Assembly (NCBI GenBank): GCA_021847245.1 | Contig: JAJZUC010000001.1 | Coordinates: 103,368-167,367, forward strand | Origin: Deltaproteobacteria bacterium | GTDB lineage: Bacteria; Desulfobacterota; Desulfuromonadia; Geobacterales; Geobacteraceae | Length of the DNA: 64,000 nucleotides | Direction: 5' to 3' | In this document: in pieces, positions 44,154 to 52,317 of the stretch | How the letters are laid out: every line of letters begins with the position of its first letter | Position numbering within the stretch: position 1 is the first letter of the stretch | Made by a program: the position numbers and the translations under genes | The notes under the pieces: generated by a model | Told to the model about the DNA's origin: nothing | Database searches by the model: none | What the model saw: only the letters and a program-made list of their open reading frames with translations

Positions 44154-44624
44154 ATGAAGCGCATCGCATCCGCAGCGGCCATTGCCCTTCTTGCGGCCGC
44201 CACTGTCGCCTCCGCGGCGGGCAAGGCCTCGCTGCCGAAGGACTATGAGAGGTGGGACAAGAGCAAGGAGAAGGTGATCAGCGACAAGAGTTCGCTTTTC
44301 TACGGCATCCATTACATCTACGTGGACAAGAAGGCGCTGCCCGCCTACCGGGCCGGCGGGAAGTACCCCGAAGGGGCCCGCTTCGTCGTGGTGAACTACG
44401 GGATCAGGGAAGAAGGGGGGAAGCCTGTCAAGGGGAAGAAGAGCATGGTCGTCCTCATGAAGAAGGACCGGAAGCAGACCGCCACCGGCGGCTGGCTCTT
44501 CGCCGGCTTCACCCCCGAGGGGAAGCCTTCCGGCATCGATCCGGTCAAGAACTGCTTCGAGTGCCATCTGAAGGAGGCGAAGACGACCGACCTGGTAATC
44601 TCAAGGTACGCCGACTTCAAATAG
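44154..44624 (+). CDS. cytochrome P460-family c-type heme protein
   Basis: A 156-residue periplasmic cytochrome. The signal peptide is residues 1-22 (AAIALLAAATVASAA). The single heme site CFECH is at 134-138, near the C-terminus, as in cytochrome P460 and cytochrome c'-beta. The body has the beta-rich P460 layout (FYGIHYIYVDKKALPAYRAGG, GARFVVVNYGIREEGG, KSMVVLMKKD). A Lys could form the extra heme crosslink, but I cannot place it. Substrates in the family include hydroxylamine, NO and CO. It is a single-gene unit with its own terminator. Confidence 0.9.
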   Translation: MKRIASAAAIALLAAATVASAAGKASLPKDYERWDKSKEKVISDKSSLFYGIHYIYVDKKALPAYRAGGKYPEGARFVVVNYGIREEGGKPVKGKKSMVVLMKKDRKQTATGGWLFAGFTPEGKPSGIDPVKNCFECHLKEAKTTDLVISRYADFK

Positions 44625-44652
44625 AACATCAATGCGACAAAGTGAGGAACGG

Positions 44653-44683
44653 AAAGCGCCGCGGGGAACCACGGCGCTTTTTT
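44653..44683 (+). terminator. terminator after the cytochrome P460 gene
   Basis: AAAGCGCCG (44653-44661) with CGGCGCTTT (44672-44680) and further TTT. Nine-base stem, 10-base loop. Confidence 0.9.
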
Positions 44684-44790
44684 GCGTCGTGCGCCAGGCA
44701 TGGCGTGATATCAGTCGATCTTGTCCGAACCCGAAGGGGGAGTTGCCCGGCTGCCGTGCAATGAGCATGGAACGGCAGAAGAAGTGCGTT

Positions 44791-45885
44791 TCAGCGGCGG
44801 ACAACTGTCGAATTCTCGTCCCCGCTGCGGAGGGAGAGCCGGAACCAGAGCCAGGTGAGAAGCGCTGCGGCGAGCCTTCCCGGCGGGTGGTCGGTGAGCC
44901 GGTCGAAAAACCGGTCGTGGAGGTCGAGGAGGGACGTCTCGCCGCTTCCCGCCGGGTCCCCGGCCCGGAAATGGCGCCGGGCGTCGAGGAGGAAGGGGAG
45001 CTGCCAGGCGTTCCCCCGCACGTACCCCCCCGTGGCGTACCAGAGCCGGCGCCGCTCGGCGGGGGAGAGCCGTTGCAGGAGCGCGTCGATCCGGCGCAGG
45101 ATCGGGGCGAGGCGAAGCCGCTCCGTCCGCTCCCGGCACCGGTACCCCGCCACCAGCTCCGCCACCCCCTCCTGCCAGCCGATATGGGCGAAGTTCATCA
45201 GCAGGGCATTGACGGTCTGGCGCTCCCGAAGCCCCTCCGCCTCGAAGCGCCGGGCCGAGGTGACGAGTTCCGCCGGGAGCAGGAGCCACTCCCCGGCCGC
45301 GGCGATGCGGGCCGCCAGCCCCGTGTCCTCCAGGATCGGGAGCGCTTCGTCGAAGGGGCCGGTCTCCCCGAAAAACGAACGCCGGATGAGGAGCCCCTGG
45401 TCGCCGTGGGTGCAGCCGGGGCGGTGGAGCCGCGCCTTCCACTCGTAGAAGTACCACGGCAGCGACGGGGTCGCGTCGCTGCGGGCGAAGCGGAGCCGGA
45501 AATGCCCGGCGACCCGTTCGTCCCCCCGGCGGGCGATGGCGGCCTCCAGGCTCTCCAGCGCCGCGCGCAGCGCCAGCGGTCCGGGTAAGGTGGAGTCGGC
45601 ATGGAGGAAGAGGAGGGTGCCCCCCCGGGCGGCGCGGAACCCCGCGTTCATCTGCCGTCCCCGCCCCCGGCCGGTCGTCACCACGGTGACGGGAAAGGGG
45701 GCCCCGGGCGCCAGGGCGCCGACCGCGGCGACGGTGCCGTCGTCGGAGCCGCCGTCGGCGATCACCACTTCCAGCGCCACTCCTCGCTGGGCGGCGAGGG
45801 TGGCGAGGAGGGGGGCGATTGCCGGCCCCTCGTTGAGGACCGGGACGACGACGGAGAGTTGTGGCGGTTCGGATTGTTTGGGCAT
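44791..45885 (-). CDS. ArsS-associated type family 2 glycosyltransferase
   Basis: 364 residues. Residues 1-225 are a GT2 domain of the arsenosugar/rSAM-associated family: LSVVVPVLNEGPAIAPLLATL, IADGGSDDGT near 43, the hallmark GRGRGRQMNAG near 73 and LLFLHADSTLP near 90, then GDQGLLIRRSFF near 160. The C-terminal 230-364 part is helical and not recognised. Proteins of this group often accompany arsS, and an arsS gene is present at 28.6 kb, so it may glycosylate the arsenic intermediate. It is alone on the minus strand here, with a cheV terminator just upstream. Confidence 0.85.
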   Translation of the reverse strand: MPKQSEPPQLSVVVPVLNEGPAIAPLLATLAAQRGVALEVVIADGGSDDGTVAAVGALAPGAPFPVTVVTTGRGRGRQMNAGFRAARGGTLLFLHADSTLPGPLALRAALESLEAAIARRGDERVAGHFRLRFARSDATPSLPWYFYEWKARLHRPGCTHGDQGLLIRRSFFGETGPFDEALPILEDTGLAARIAAAGEWLLLPAELVTSARRFEAEGLRERQTVNALLMNFAHIGWQEGVAELVAGYRCRERTERLRLAPILRRIDALLQRLSPAERRRLWYATGGYVRGNAWQLPFLLDARRHFRAGDPAGSGETSLLDLHDRFFDRLTDHPPGRLAAALLTWLWFRLSLRSGDENSTVVRR

Positions 45886-45945
45886 GGAGTCATCCTACCC
45901 GAGCGAAGTGGCGGGAGAAAAGCGTTTTCTGGCTGGCGTCAGATG

Positions 45946-45975
45946 CAAAAAGAAACGCCCGGTTTCCCGGGCGTT
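45946..45975 (-). terminator. terminator after cheV (minus strand)
   Basis: AACGCCCGG and CCGGGCGTT form a 9-bp stem with a TTTCC loop. Read on the minus strand a CTTTTT tract follows. It separates cheV from the glycosyltransferase gene. Confidence 0.85.
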
Positions 45976-46002
45976 GAGGTGCGGCGAATCATGACGGAAA
46001 TT

Positions 46003-46941
46003 TCAGTTCATGACGCTGTCGGCAATCTTCACCAGGTTCGGCAGGTCGGGCTTGGTGACGATGTCCAGCGCCCCCAGGTCCTTCCATTTGCGCCGGTTGT
46101 CGTCGGTGGCGAGGGAGGAGAAGATCAGGATCGGGAGCTCCCGCAGGGTGTCGTCCTTCTTGACCAGGGTGGTGAGGTGGAGGCCGTCCATCTTCGGCAT
46201 CTCCACGTCGGTGATGAGGAGGTCGATCTCGTGCTTCAGTCCCGTCCCCGTGGCGCGGCAGCGGTCGAGCTTCGCCGAGATTATCTGCCACGCCTCCTCG
46301 CCGTTTTCCGCCTCCTCCACGACGTAGCCGGCCCCCCGCAGCGTCGAGCAGATGCTTCCCCGGATGAAGGCCGAGTCGTCGGCCACCAGGATCCGGTGCC
46401 GGCTCCGGTCGAGGGGCGGCCCTTCCAGGAGCTGCCCCTCGTCCAGGGCGTGGAGGGCGCTGTCCGAGCAGATCTCGCCGATGATCTTCTCGAAGTCGAG
46501 CATCAGGATGATCCGGTCCTCCATCTTCACCACGCCGGTGACGTAGGCCGACTCGATGGCCCGCACCGGCGGCTCCACCTGCTCCCAGGAGATGCGGTAG
46601 ATCCGGGAGACGTCGTTCACCAGGATTCCCACCACCATCCGGTTGAACTCCAGGACCACGACCCGTTCGGCCGGCAGCGTCTCCATGCTCTTGCCGAGGA
46701 CGGTGGCCAGGTCCACCACCGTGATCACCTTGTCCCGCAGCTTCATCATCCCCGCGACGGCGGGGTGGGTGTTGGGGACCTTCCACATCTGGGGCTTGCG
46801 GATGATCTCCCGCACCTTGGCGACGTTGACGCCGAAGTGGGACGGGATCGTCTCCCCCCGCCCGTTCTGCTCGTTGAGCATGAACTCCACGATCTCCAGC
46901 TCGTTGGTGCCGCTCTCCAGGAGTATTCTGTTGTCAGCCAT
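46003..46941 (-). CDS. cheV: chemotaxis coupling protein CheV
   Basis: 312 residues with an N-terminal CheW domain (about 15-155, NELEIVEFMLNEQ, FGVNVAKVREIIR, VITVVDLATVLGK) and a C-terminal receiver (about 180-310; VADDSAFIR, phospho-acceptor Asp in LLITDVEMPKMDG, Lys in VTKPDLPNLV). CheV couples receptors to CheA and its phosphorylation aids adaptation. It is a lone gene here, with no other che genes nearby, so it works with arrays encoded elsewhere. Confidence 0.94.
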   Translation of the reverse strand: MADNRILLESGTNELEIVEFMLNEQNGRGETIPSHFGVNVAKVREIIRKPQMWKVPNTHPAVAGMMKLRDKVITVVDLATVLGKSMETLPAERVVVLEFNRMVVGILVNDVSRIYRISWEQVEPPVRAIESAYVTGVVKMEDRIILMLDFEKIIGEICSDSALHALDEGQLLEGPPLDRSRHRILVADDSAFIRGSICSTLRGAGYVVEEAENGEEAWQIISAKLDRCRATGTGLKHEIDLLITDVEMPKMDGLHLTTLVKKDDTLRELPILIFSSLATDDNRRKWKDLGALDIVTKPDLPNLVKIADSVMN

Positions 46942-47040
46942 GTGCCGATACCTCGCGGGTTGATGGGCCCTCGAAACGAAGGCATGGTTAGCGTATCGGC
47001 GGTGATCCGGAAAACTTTAATCCTGAAGACGCCAGTTGAA

Positions 47041-47130
47041 TAACTCCCCCCGGCCCCCTCGTAACTTAAAGGGGGTACAGCAACATGTTTTCTCCTCCCC
47101 TTAAGCTAAGGGGAGGTCGGGAGGGGTTAT
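47041..47130. repeat. C/G-rich palindromic intergenic repeat
   Basis: Left arm TAACTCCCCCCGGCCCCCTC then GTAACTTAAAGGGGG; the right arm is its approximate complement (CTCCCCTTAAG, GGGGAGGTCGGGAGGGGTTA). The right end includes the stop codon of the molybdopterin oxidoreductase. It belongs to the class of CCCTCCC-type intergenic repeats also seen at 49.7 and 57.7 kb. No gene occurs at 46942-47126. Confidence 0.65.
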
Positions 47131-49142
47131 AGGCTGGAGCGGATATCAATCCGCGTATCGTAAAACGTGCTCCCGTTCCCCCGGTCGGTGAGGCGCTGGG
47201 AGGTGAGGGCGTTCACCGTCCGGTCGCCGGGGGCGTAGACGCTCCACCAGACCCCCTCGGCCACCGCCACGCCGGCGGGGACGCGCTCGGTGACCCGCAG
47301 GATGAACTCCACCTCCCCCCGCTCGTTCCACGCCACGACCCGCTCGCCGTCGGCGAGGCCCCGCGTTTCGGCCTCGGCCGGGTTCACCATGAGGGTCATC
47401 CCCCCCTGTTTCGCCCGCAGCTCCTCCTGCTCGTAGAATGAGGCGTTCAGGGCAAAGAGAGTCGGGGCGGTCATCAGCCTGAGGGGGAGCACCCCCTCCT
47501 CCTCGTGGGTCGGGAGATGGCGGGGGAGCGGCTCCGGCTCCCGGGGGTTCAGGATCTCCACCTTCCCCGACGGCGTCCGGAAAGTGCCCGTGGCGTCGGG
47601 GGGGAGCGGCAGCTCCACCGCCTTCCCCCCGGCGAAGCGGGCCGGGTCGATCCCCTCCCGCATGGGGGTCGGGACCGCCAGGAGCCGGTCGATCATCCCT
47701 TCGGCGCTCTGGCGGAAGAACGGCTCGTCGAACCCCATCGCTGCGGCCAGCAGGGCGAAGGTGTCCCAGTTGGAGCGGCTCTCCCCCACCGGCGGGACCG
47801 CCGGCCGGCTCCGCTGGATGCAGTAAGTGCCGTAGGCGCGGTAGACGTCGCTCGTCTCCAGGGACGAGCAGGCCGGCAGCACCACGTCGGCCCAGCGGGC
47901 GGTGTCGGTCATGAACCGCTCGTGGACCACGGTGAAGAGATCGTCGCGGCCAAGCCCCCGCAGGATCGCGTTCTGATCCGGCGTCACGGCGGCGGGGTTC
48001 GAGTGGTAGACGTAGAGCGACATCACCGGCGGGTCGGCCAGCTCGGTCAGGGCGTGGCCCAGGCGGTTCATGTTCACGAGCCGGGTGGGGTGTGGCAGGA
48101 AATCCTCCCGCAGCACCTCCCGCATGGCGAAGGCCGCGCCGGTGGAGGTGGAGGCGAAGAGCCCGCTCCCCCGCTTCCCGTAGGCCCCCGTCAGGGCCGG
48201 GAGGGCGCAGATGGTCCGGACCGTCATGGCCCCGTTGCCGTAGCGGGAGAGGCCGCTTCCGAGGCGGATGAACGGCGCCCGCGCGCAGCCGTAAAGCCGG
48301 GCCAGCTCCTCGATGGTCGCCGCCGGAATGCCAGTGAGCTCCGCCACCCGCTCCGGGGGATAGTCGGGAAGGATGGCTTTTGCCAGCTCTTCATACCCCT
48401 GGACCCGCTCCGCCACGAAGGCCCGGTCCACCAGCCCTTCCCGGGCGATGACGTGCATCAGCCCCAGGGCCAGGGCCCCGTCGCTCCCGGGGCGGGGGAG
48501 GATGACCCGGTCCGCCGCCGCGGCCGTTGGGGTCTCGTAGGTGTCGATGAGCCAGACCGCCGCTCCCCGCTTCCGCGCCTCCCGCACCCCGTGGAGGAAG
48601 TGGATGTTGGTCGCCGCCGCGTTGATCCCCCAGAGGATCACGAGGTCGCTCTCCGCCACCTCGTCCGGGTGCGGGGCCGGGGTCTCCCCCATCACCGCGT
48701 GCCACCCCGCCTCCTTGGCCGGCGAGCAGATGGTCCGCTCCAGCCGCGACGCCCCGAGGCGGTGGAAGAAGGGGTGGCCGGCGTTTCGCTGCACGAGCCC
48801 CATGGTCCCGGCGTAGGAATAGGGGAGGATAGCCTCGGCCCCAAAGGCCGCGATGATCTCCTTCCAGCGGTCGGCGATGGTGGCGACCGCCTCCTCCCAC
48901 GGGGCGGGGCGGAACTCCCCCGACCCCTTCGCCCCGGTGCGGACGAGGGGGGTGGTGAGCCGCAGCGGCGAGTGGACCGTACGCTCGTAGTGGAGCATCT
49001 TCGGGCAGAGGGTGCCGCGGGTGAAGGGGTGCTCCGGGTCGCCGGTCACCCGGACGGCCCGGCCGTTTTCCACCTCCACCAGCAGGCCGCAGGTGTCGGG
49101 GCAGTCGTAAGGGCAGACGGAACGCGTGATCGTGGTAGTCAT
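47127..49142 (-). CDS. molybdopterin oxidoreductase of the DMSO reductase family
   Basis: 671 residues. The N-terminal [4Fe-4S] site is CPYDCPDTC with a fourth Cys in GTLCPK (residues about 10-48). The catalytic domain has TICSPAKEAGW near 137, whose Cys is the candidate Mo/W ligand, and LWGINAAATNIHFL near 170. FIRLGSGLSRYGNG near 288 and the C-terminal cap domain MTLMVNPAEAETRGLADGERV near 576 are typical. There is no Tat signal, so the enzyme is probably cytoplasmic. No electron-transfer partner subunit is adjacent, and the substrate cannot be deduced. Confidence 0.94.
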   Translation of the reverse strand: MTTTITRSVCPYDCPDTCGLLVEVENGRAVRVTGDPEHPFTRGTLCPKMLHYERTVHSPLRLTTPLVRTGAKGSGEFRPAPWEEAVATIADRWKEIIAAFGAEAILPYSYAGTMGLVQRNAGHPFFHRLGASRLERTICSPAKEAGWHAVMGETPAPHPDEVAESDLVILWGINAAATNIHFLHGVREARKRGAAVWLIDTYETPTAAAADRVILPRPGSDGALALGLMHVIAREGLVDRAFVAERVQGYEELAKAILPDYPPERVAELTGIPAATIEELARLYGCARAPFIRLGSGLSRYGNGAMTVRTICALPALTGAYGKRGSGLFASTSTGAAFAMREVLREDFLPHPTRLVNMNRLGHALTELADPPVMSLYVYHSNPAAVTPDQNAILRGLGRDDLFTVVHERFMTDTARWADVVLPACSSLETSDVYRAYGTYCIQRSRPAVPPVGESRSNWDTFALLAAAMGFDEPFFRQSAEGMIDRLLAVPTPMREGIDPARFAGGKAVELPLPPDATGTFRTPSGKVEILNPREPEPLPRHLPTHEEEGVLPLRLMTAPTLFALNASFYEQEELRAKQGGMTLMVNPAEAETRGLADGERVVAWNERGEVEFILRVTERVPAGVAVAEGVWWSVYAPGDRTVNALTSQRLTDRGNGSTFYDTRIDIRSSL

Positions 49143-49228
49143 GGGAACCTCCGGAAGGGGACGTCACTGAATCATCCAGGTAGCATACCGCAGATGCCGG
49201 CGGGCGGCAACGGTGGGGGGGAGAGGCG

Positions 49229-49624
49229 CTACACCGCCAGGGTGGCGAAGAGCGCTTCGAGCTTGGCCGCGTCCAGCGGCTTGACGATGAAGCTGGCGGC
49301 GCCCAGTTCACGGCAGCGGTCGAGCTCGTCGGGGTTGTCGGACGAAGAGGCAATGACCACCGGCAGCTCCCTGGTGGCGGGGTTGTGCCGCAGGCGTGCG
49401 AGGACATCCGACCCGTTCAGTCGGGGGAGCTGCAGGTCGAGGATGACGAGGGCCGGGAGCTGCGGTGCGGGGGTGGTCCCGTCCCCCACAAGCCGGCGGA
49501 GGGCCTCGGCCCCGTCGCGGGCGATCTCCAGCCGCACCGGCCGCGACAGTTTCTTCATCGCCCGGGTGGCGAGAAAGCGGTCATCGTCGTTGTCTTCAAC
49601 CAGCAGCACGTTCAGTTCGGTCAT
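49229..49624 (-). CDS. single-domain response regulator
   Basis: A 131-residue stand-alone receiver: VLLVEDNDDDRFLATRAM near residue 5, phospho-acceptor Asp in LVILDLQLPRLNG near 61, VIASSSD (switch Ser) and FIVKPLD with the conserved Lys. It resembles the Rcp1-type receivers that pair with phytochrome-like kinases. AGGTGG is 5 bases before ATG 49624; a GTG at 49633 is less likely. The histidine kinase gene upstream on the same strand has the matching HisKA type. An intergenic repeat separates them. Confidence 0.88.
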   Translation of the reverse strand: MTELNVLLVEDNDDDRFLATRAMKKLSRPVRLEIARDGAEALRRLVGDGTTPAPQLPALVILDLQLPRLNGSDVLARLRHNPATRELPVVIASSSDNPDELDRCRELGAASFIVKPLDAAKLEALFATLAV

Positions 49625-49678
49625 GCGTTCCACCTGAAAACATTACTGATTAACACTAATCTTTCGCTACCAGATGTT

Positions 49679-49782
49679 CCCCCTCCCTTGACGGGAGGGG
49701 GAAGGGGGTGGGTGAAGTTTCAACTGGCTGATATCTTGGTACTTTCACCCCCACCCTAACCCTCCCCCGTCAAGGGGGAGGG
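49679..49782. repeat. CCCTCCCTTGACGGGAGGG-type palindromic repeat
   Basis: Left arm CCCTCCCTTGACGGGAGGG with GGTGGGTGAAG; the right arm is its imperfect reverse complement (CTTTCACCCCCACCC, CCCTCCCCCGTCAAGGGGG). The whole 104 bp can fold into a cruciform or a cloverleaf of nested stems. A partial third copy of the core lies near 57.71 kb. It sits between the kinase and receiver genes and may stop or attenuate transcription. Confidence 0.75.
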
Positions 49783-49789
49783 AATTTGT

Positions 49790-51397
49790 TTAGGAAGGCG
49801 GAGGCGGGCAGGGGGGGAGGGAAAAATAGCAGGTGGTGCCGCGCCCCTCCTCGCTCTCCAGCCAGATTCGCCCCCCGTGGCGCGAGACCACCCGGTGGAC
49901 GATGGCAAGCCCCACGCCGGTGCCGGGGAACTCGTCCGGCCGGTGGAGCCGCTGGAAGGGCTGGAACAGCTTGCCGGCATACGCCATGTTGAAGCCGGCG
50001 CCGTTGTCCCGCAGGTAGCAGACCGTCTCGCCGTCCCGCCAGGCCCGGCCGAAGGAGATCCTCCCCCGCTCGGTGCGGGCGGTGAACTTCCAGGCGTTCC
50101 CCACCAGGTTCTCCATCGCCACCCAGAGGAGCTCCGTGTCGGCGCAGACCATGACGTCCGGCTCCACTGTCACCTCCACCTCCCGTGCCGGCTCCCCCTC
50201 CGCCAGCGTCGCCGCGATGGCCCGGATCATGGCGCTCAGGTCCAGCTCCCGCAGCGCCAGCTCCCGGCGCTGCACCCGGAAGAGGGTCGACATGGCGGCG
50301 ATGACCCGCTCCATCTGACCGCTCACCCCCCTGATCCGCCGGAGGTAGTCGCGGCACTCTCTGCTCAGGGTGTCGCCGCATTCCTCCTCCAGGGCCTGAC
50401 AGAACCCGTTCAGGCGCATGAGCGGCGCCCGCAGGTCGTGGGAGGCGGAGTAGTTGAACGACTCCAGCTCCCGGTTCGCCTCCTCCAACTGGGCGGTCCG
50501 CTCCCGCACCCGCTCCTCCAGACGCGCGTTCAGCTCGGCGATCCGCAGGTTCGCCTCCTCCCGTTCCCGTCGGCGCTGCCAGATCGCCTCCACCATCCGG
50601 TTGAACGATGCCGCCAGCTCGCCGATCTCATCGTTTGATTCCACCGGGATGGTGGCGCTTCCCCCCGCCTCCACCGCCCGTACCCCCTCCGCCAGGTGCA
50701 GGAGGGGGTGGGTTACACCCCGGATCACCCCGTAGACGGCCCCGCAGCCGGCCAGGAGAAAGAGCGCGGCCGCCAGGCAGGTCGTGACGATCATGGCGCG
50801 GAGCCGCCGGTTGATCGGTTCTTCGTCCATGACGACCCGCACCGACCCCAGGGTGGACAGGGCGCCGCCGCTCCCCCCGGTCTCGAAGAAGAGATCCGAT
50901 TCGCGGGTCGCCCTGGTGCTGCCGATGACCGTCTCGGAAAACTCGAGCCGCCGCCCGATCCGGCGCAGCCCCGGTTTGCCGGCGGATGCTGTCTCTTGCG
51001 CCGGTGCCGGCTCCGCGCTTCCGTCGGCGGGACGCGTCACGGTCACGAGGGGATGGTTGTCGCGGTCGAAGATCGTGACCGAAAGGGCCTCGGGTGTTGC
51101 CATCGCCCCGTCGGCGATCTCCCGCAGCTGCTCGACGTTGCCGGCGAAGAGGGCCACGCGGGCATGGTTGGCCAGGAGCCGGGCCAGGAGCCGCCCCTCG
51201 GTGACGAGCTTCTCCTCCTCGCTCTCAAGGTGGTGGGTGATGAAGAAAACGGCAAAGATGGTCGAGATCGCCACGATCATGGTGGCGGTTACGGTGAAGA
51301 GCTTGGCGCGGAAACTGCCGCGGATGCTTCCGCAGATGCGGGAAATGGCGCCAGTTCGCGCAGTAGTCGGGGGGGTGCTCCGGGTTTCAGCAGTCAT
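49790..51397 (-). CDS. CHASE8/HAMP sensor histidine kinase
   Basis: 535 residues. First transmembrane helix about 33-55, periplasmic domain about 56-195 with a CHASE8-like pattern (GRLLARLLANHARVALFAGN, ALSVTIFDRDNHPLVTV), second helix about 200-225, then HAMP. The HisKA domain has FNYSASHDLRAPLMRL (His near 320), the type used with Rcp1-like receivers. HATPase: MENLVGNAWKFTA, RDNGAGFNMAYAGKLFQPFQRLH, GTGVGLAIV. The start follows CCAGGAGG, 30 bases after the binding-protein gene. It probably reads the same ligand that the TonB receptor and binding protein handle. Confidence 0.94.
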   Translation of the reverse strand: MTAETRSTPPTTARTGAISRICGSIRGSFRAKLFTVTATMIVAISTIFAVFFITHHLESEEEKLVTEGRLLARLLANHARVALFAGNVEQLREIADGAMATPEALSVTIFDRDNHPLVTVTRPADGSAEPAPAQETASAGKPGLRRIGRRLEFSETVIGSTRATRESDLFFETGGSGGALSTLGSVRVVMDEEPINRRLRAMIVTTCLAAALFLLAGCGAVYGVIRGVTHPLLHLAEGVRAVEAGGSATIPVESNDEIGELAASFNRMVEAIWQRRREREEANLRIAELNARLEERVRERTAQLEEANRELESFNYSASHDLRAPLMRLNGFCQALEEECGDTLSRECRDYLRRIRGVSGQMERVIAAMSTLFRVQRRELALRELDLSAMIRAIAATLAEGEPAREVEVTVEPDVMVCADTELLWVAMENLVGNAWKFTARTERGRISFGRAWRDGETVCYLRDNGAGFNMAYAGKLFQPFQRLHRPDEFPGTGVGLAIVHRVVSRHGGRIWLESEEGRGTTCYFSLPPCPPPPS

Positions 51398-51427
51398 GCC
51401 GGCCTCCTGGGAGCTTCAAAACAAAAT

Positions 51428-52297
51428 TCATTCCCCGCGCAGATCGCGGGTGATGCCGAGGTTGCGCGCCACCGCCCCGTTGATCCGGAGGGTGATCCGG
51501 GCCGGCGCTTCGTCCGGCACCTCTTCCGGTGGGGTGCCGTTCATGATCCGGCGGGCCATCCGTCCCGCCTGGCGTCCCATGTCGGCCGGGTCCACCTCGA
51601 AGGCGGCCAGTGCCCCGTGCTGCAGGTACTTGGCGGCGAAGGCCATGACCGGCACCCGGTTCTCCTGGGAGAAGAGGGCGATCGCCTCCAGGGTCTCGGC
51701 GGTCACCACCGTCGGGTCGGGGAGGAGCCAGAGGACGTCCACCTTCCCCTTGAGGGCGGCGAGCTGCTGCAGCACCTGGCGGGGGGCGCGGACCTCGCGG
51801 GTCACCAGGGTGACCCCCTGGCGCTGCGCCGCCTGCCGCGCCTCCCTGACCATGGCGCCGGTGCGCCCCGGGTCGAAGAGGAGCCCGACGCGGTGGGCGG
51901 CCAGGTCGGCGTGGGCGAAGGCGAGGTAGCGCTCCGCCGGGACTCCCATGGTGATGCCGGTCACGTTGCCGTGGGCGGCGGTCGAGGGGGGGGCGGCCAC
52001 CATGACGTAGACGATGGGGATCTCGCGGATATCCTTCACCCGGGCCAGGGCCTCGCGGCCGATGGCGAGCACCACCCGGGGGTGCGCCTCCCGCACGGAG
52101 CGGACCACGTCGGCCCCCCGCAGCTCGGCGAGAACGAACCGCTCCACGGAACGGACCTCGGCCGTCGCCTCGAAGCCGTGCAGCGCCGCCTCGAAGGGTG
52201 CCATCCGCTCGCCCTGCACCACCACGACCTCCGCGGCGAAAGCCGGGAAGCCCCAGAGGAGCAGGAAGGCGAGTATGTGGAGGATGCGAGTCGTCAT
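51428..52297 (-). CDS. ABC-type substrate-binding protein (COG2984-like)
   Basis: 289 residues with a signal peptide (HILAFLLLWGFPAFAAE). The two-lobe type 1 binding fold contains VVLAIGREALARVKDI near 78, PIVYVMVAAPPST near 93, TGITMGVPAERYLAFAH, RVGLLFDPGRTG and VDVLWLLPDPTVVTAETL near 186. No permease or ATPase follows, so it may serve as a ligand sensor for the kinase rather than a transporter part. The gap to the TonB receptor is 20 bases and to the kinase 30 bases, all same strand. Confidence 0.9.
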   Translation of the reverse strand: MTTRILHILAFLLLWGFPAFAAEVVVVQGERMAPFEAALHGFEATAEVRSVERFVLAELRGADVVRSVREAHPRVVLAIGREALARVKDIREIPIVYVMVAAPPSTAAHGNVTGITMGVPAERYLAFAHADLAAHRVGLLFDPGRTGAMVREARQAAQRQGVTLVTREVRAPRQVLQQLAALKGKVDVLWLLPDPTVVTAETLEAIALFSQENRVPVMAFAAKYLQHGALAAFEVDPADMGRQAGRMARRIMNGTPPEEVPDEAPARITLRINGAVARNLGITRDLRGE

Positions 52298-52317
52298 GCG
52301 TTCCTAGATAGTTGCCG